NCBI GenBank assembly: GCA_964454295.1
Contig: CAYVTV010000073.1
Location: forward strand, 1-16,871
Source of the DNA: CAYVTV01 sp964454295
GTDB lineage: Bacteria > Bacteroidota > Bacteroidia > Bacteroidales > GCA-2748055
Direction of reading: 5' to 3'
DNA length: 16,871 bases
Part shown: positions 14,648-16,871 of the stretch, in pieces
Position numbering within the stretch: the first letter of the stretch is position 1
How the letters are laid out: every line of letters starts with the position of its first letter
Translations under genes and position numbers: made by a program
Notes under the pieces: model-generated
Told to the model about the DNA's origin: nothing
The model's database searches: none
What the model saw: the letters and a program-made list of their open reading frames with translations, nothing else

Positions 14648-15586
14648 TCAGGGCTTACTCCTCAATATCCCTTTTGCCACCTCTCTGTCTTTAACCAACT
14701 GTTGTTTCAATTGTTCAATATTGTCAAACTTTTTTTCATCCCTGATCCGCTTCCTGAAAGTCAGTGTAACATCACCACCGTAAAGATCTCCCTCAAAATC
14801 AAAAATATTTACTTCAATGGTTTTATTTTCCATGTTTGAATTCAGGGTTGGCCTTATGCCAATATTAAGCATCCCATCATATACCACACTTTCTGATTCC
14901 AGGTTTACCGCATACACTCCATCGCCGGGTATCAGTTTATGCGTGTCATGAGGAGAAATATTCGCAGTCGGAAACCCTATCAGCCTTCCAATCCGGTTAC
15001 CTCCGGTAACTTTCCCCTGTAAAAAATAATTGTACCCCAGGTATTTGTTTGCCTCCTCAAGCTTTCCATTCATCAGCAGATCCCTTATAAGTGTTGAACT
15101 GATCATTTCTCCCCCATTCAGTAAAGGCTCACTCTGTTCAATAGTAAATTTATATAGTTCTGCACACTTTTTCAGGTTCAGAAAATCCCCCTCCCTGTTC
15201 CTGCCAAATTTATGATTATGACCTGTTATTAAATGATGTATCCCTATTTTATCCACTAAAACCTCTTTAATAAACCGGCATGAAGCCAGCTGTGAAAAGT
15301 CCTTCGTAAATTCAATAACCACCAGGTGATCTATACCTGTTTTATCCAGTAAAAGAACTTTCTCATCGAAAGAAGATAAATATTTCAGACTTCTACTGTC
15401 ATTATTCAGCACCTGCCGGGGATGAGGCCACAGGGTAAGCACAACAGATTCTCCTTTCACTGACTTTGCAACCGATTTTAGTTTCTCAAGCATATATCTG
15501 TGACCAGCGTGTACCCCGTCAAATATGCCGATAGTCACAACAGGATTTGCAAAAGAAAAGTGTTCCGTATGTTGCCAGATTTGCAT
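14648..15586 (-). CDS. ribF: Bifunctional riboflavin kinase / FMN adenylyltransferase
   Basis: RibF converts riboflavin to FMN and then FAD. The 312-residue protein has the N-terminal adenylyltransferase domain with GIFDGVHAGH (20-29; Ile replaces the more usual Asn) and ISSTLIRDLL (162-171). The C-terminal riboflavin kinase domain shows GKVTGGNRIGRLIGFPTANI (191-210), NIGIRPT (241-247) and IEVNIFDF with E258. Length and order are standard. The gene diverges from glgB and has a promoter-like TATCTTTG about 20 bp upstream. Confidence 0.97.
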   Translation of the reverse strand: MQIWQHTEHFSFANPVVTIGIFDGVHAGHRYMLEKLKSVAKSVKGESVVLTLWPHPRQVLNNDSRSLKYLSSFDEKVLLLDKTGIDHLVVIEFTKDFSQLASCRFIKEVLVDKIGIHHLITGHNHKFGRNREGDFLNLKKCAELYKFTIEQSEPLLNGGEMISSTLIRDLLMNGKLEEANKYLGYNYFLQGKVTGGNRIGRLIGFPTANISPHDTHKLIPGDGVYAVNLESESVVYDGMLNIGIRPTLNSNMENKTIEVNIFDFEGDLYGGDVTLTFRKRIRDEKKFDNIEQLKQQLVKDREVAKGILRSKP

Positions 15587-15606
15587 TTATTATAAAGTTC
15601 GAACTG

Positions 15607-15614
15607 CAAAGATA
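15607..15614 (-). promoter_or_regulatory. Candidate -7 element of ribF
   Basis: On the minus strand this reads TATCTTTG, a full TAnnTTTG match followed by CAG. No good TTTG stands at the -33 position. The transcript leader would be only about 15 nt. Confidence 0.5.
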
Positions 15615-15637
15615 TAAATTCTGAACATAAATATCCT

Positions 15638-15716
15638 CCTCTGTGTCACTCTGTGTAACCTCTGTGTCACTCTGTGTTATTAATATCAAAAATATTTCAC
15701 AGAGGGACACAGAGGG
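15638..15716. repeat. Duplicated CTCTGTGT unit with an inverted partner
   Basis: Two direct copies of a 21-bp unit (CCTCTGTGTCACTCTGTGTA plus one base, 15638-15679) are followed after about 16 bp by an inverted copy (15697-15716, CACAGAGGGACACAGAGGG). Within each unit CTCTGTGT recurs every 10 bp. The repeat lies in the 373-bp divergent region between ribF and glgB, upstream of both. It resembles dispersed intergenic repeats rather than an operator, but its position could affect either promoter. Confidence 0.7.
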
Positions 15717-15812
15717 TATTTCTAACAGTCGTCCGGCACCATTATGTTTATTTATACATGTTATCTTAATTTTTAGTATATTTCCACTTAAATAGTCTGA
15801 AAGAAAACTCAA

Positions 15813-15820
15813 TATTTTCG
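15813..15820 (+). promoter_or_regulatory. Possible -7 element of glgB
   Basis: TATTTTCG differs from TAnnTTTG by one base and is followed by CATG. There is no clear -33 TTTG. If used, transcription would begin within a few bases of the long hairpin at 15824, placing that hairpin at the 5' end of the glgB message. Confidence 0.3.
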
Positions 15821-15823
15821 CAT

Positions 15824-15945
15824 GTGCTTGATAAGAAAACGTCAGGAGCAAGGCATGCGATGCCTGAAAGACAGGAGTTTACTAATCGTAAATGACTGTC
15901 TTGAAGGCGAGCATAACGCAGCTATTGGCGTTTTCCTGCAAGCAC
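15824..15945 (+). ncRNA. Structured 122-nt hairpin element ahead of glgB (candidate leader RNA or dispersed repeat)
   Basis: Nested complementary blocks run through the whole segment. GTGCTTG (15824-15830) pairs with CAAGCAC (15939-15945). GAAAACG (near 15835) pairs with CGTTTTC (near 15929). CAA, GCG and ATGC inside pair with TTG, CGC and GCAT. AAGACAG (15868-15874) pairs with CTGTCTT (15896-15902), and TTTAC (15878-15882) with GTAAA (15888-15892) around a TAATC loop. The bulges are spread along one long arm. The segment is also open in frame with glgB from an ATG at 15822, but the glgB homology starts only at 15960. I regard it as RNA or DNA structure rather than protein. Confidence 0.45.
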
Positions 15946-15959
15946 TAAACAGGATTAAA

Positions 15960-16871
15960 ATGAACACATCCTCCATAATCGTTAAGGATCCCTGGCTCTC
16001 ACCCTTTTCCGAAGTAATCAGAAGACGGATGGAACAGATAGCAGTTAAGAAACAACAACTCATAAGTCAATCCGGGTCCTTATCAAAATTTGCGCTGGGA
16101 CATCTTTATTTCGGATGTCATAAAACAGCTGATTGCTGGGTTTTCAGGGAATGGGCTCCTAATGCAGCAGAAATATTTCTTATCGGAACTTTTAACAACT
16201 GGACTGAAAACAAACTTTTTCGGTTTAAAAAAGGATTGAACGGCACGTGGGAACTAAAGTTACCTCATAGCAGTATTGGGCATTCTGACATTTATAAACT
16301 CTCGATGCACTGGAAAAATGGTTCAGGGGAAAGAATCCCGGCTTGGGCAAAACGTGTTGTACAGGATCCTGATACTTTGATTTTTAATGCACAGATTTGG
16401 GATCCCGATAATCCATATATGTGGAATAATAAAACCCCTCAGCTAAAAGATGTAGCCCCCCTTATTTATGAAGTCCATGTGGGAATGGCCACGGAAGAAT
16501 ATAAGATCGGCACATGGGATGAGTTCAGGCAAAAAGTTTTACCCAGGATTATAAAGGCCGGGTACAATACCCTGCAACTCATGGCCGTACAGGAACATCC
16601 TTATTATGGATCTTTCGGTTACCATGTCTCAGGATTTTTTGCTGCATCCTCCCGTTTCGGCGATCCCGATTCATTGAAAAAGCTTATTGATGAAGCCCAC
16701 GGTAAGGGGTTGCGCGTAATAATGGACATTGTCCACTCTCATGCAGTAAAAAATGAAGTCGAGGGCATAGGCAGGTATGATGGCTCTCCCTCCCAGTTTT
16801 TTCATGGCGATATACGAAGGGAGCATGTTGCCTGGGATTCGCTCTGCTTTAACTATGGAAAAAATGAAGTG
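15960..16871 (+). CDS. glgB: 1,4-alpha-glucan (glycogen) branching enzyme, eukaryote-like GH13_8 type, 3' end cut
   Basis: The first 304 residues of a branching enzyme that forms alpha-1,6 links in glycogen; the rest lies beyond the window. The start at 15960 is chosen because AGGA sits 5 bp upstream and the N-terminal DPWLSPF motif follows directly. Residues about 45-150 form a CBM48 domain (VFREWAPNAAEIFLIGTFNNW). The GH13 barrel begins at about 165 with LIYEVHVGMA, LQLMAVQEHPYYGSFGYHV and the first conserved region VIMDIVHSHAVKNEVEGI. The EHPYYGSFGY and HSHAVKN wording matches the branching enzymes of eukaryotes and Bacteroidota (GH13_8), not the E. coli GlgB type. The catalytic acids would be downstream of the edge. 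Confidence 0.93.
   Translation, partial: MNTSSIIVKDPWLSPFSEVIRRRMEQIAVKKQQLISQSGSLSKFALGHLYFGCHKTADCWVFREWAPNAAEIFLIGTFNNWTENKLFRFKKGLNGTWELKLPHSSIGHSDIYKLSMHWKNGSGERIPAWAKRVVQDPDTLIFNAQIWDPDNPYMWNNKTPQLKDVAPLIYEVHVGMATEEYKIGTWDEFRQKVLPRIIKAGYNTLQLMAVQEHPYYGSFGYHVSGFFAASSRFGDPDSLKKLIDEAHGKGLRVIMDIVHSHAVKNEVEGIGRYDGSPSQFFHGDIRREHVAWDSLCFNYGKNEV

Noticed and set aside
15519..15851. 110-codon minus-strand frame over the ribF start and spacer
   Set aside because: Its TQSDTE repeats are only the CTCTGTGT repeat in translation, and it overlaps the real ribF start in another frame.
15822..15959. In-frame 46-codon extension of glgB from the ATG at 15822
   Set aside because: The added residues do not resemble branching enzymes and coincide with the long hairpin. 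A ribosome binding site (AGGA) and the family's DPWL start favour 15960.

Overview
The window reads as chromosomal DNA of a member of the Bacteroidota, most likely the order Bacteroidales or a relative. The evidence is a type IX secretion (T9SS) tail domain, paired FISUMP domains, promoters of the TTTG / TAnnTTTG type, a greA-HIT gene pair, a eukaryote-like (GH13_8) glycogen branching enzyme, a Rieske-like lipoprotein with a CPY/CKCC pattern, and a small anchored protein ending in a SEILxRK motif. A run of ten N at 9568-9577 indicates a draft or metagenome assembly.

Left part (1-6634), surface and glycan functions. On the minus strand lie the start of an exported protein (1-142) and a 1103-residue secreted mosaic protein (243-3554). 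The mosaic holds two copies of a FISUMP-containing unit, a serine beta-lactamase-like domain between them, and a T9SS tail buried inside the first copy. A 377-bp AT-rich divergent spacer with two promoter candidates separates it from a sulfatase lipoprotein (3932-5380). The sulfatase is followed 21 bp later by a NagA-family deacetylase that carries a signal peptide (5402-6634). The last two may act together on sulfated N-acetyl amino sugars; this is inferred from gene order only.

Middle part (6854-10776), housekeeping on the plus strand. A canonical promoter precedes rplU (with a 145-residue Lys/Ala/Pro tail) and rpmA. A hairpin terminator follows, then serS, a DMT/EamA transporter (containing the assembly gap) and ruvC, which are tightly packed. 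ruvC converges with a minus-strand HIT hydrolase so closely that their stop codons overlap.

Right part (10773-16871). On the minus strand are HIT and greA (with a terminator-like hairpin in the greA leader) and a small membrane-anchored protein. A Rieske-like lipoprotein lacking histidine ligands (plus strand) ends exactly where ahcY (minus) ends. ribF (minus) is divergent from glgB (plus, cut by the window edge).

The spacers are unusually structured. Four of them carry short-period repeats (7-10 bp units), three of these folding as long imperfect inverted repeats. The region ahead of glgB holds a 122-nt bulged hairpin. The strongest candidates for something new are the mosaic FISUMP/serine hydrolase protein, the exported NagA linked to an atypical sulfatase, the histidine-free Rieske-like lipoprotein, the greA leader hairpin, and the structured element in front of glgB.
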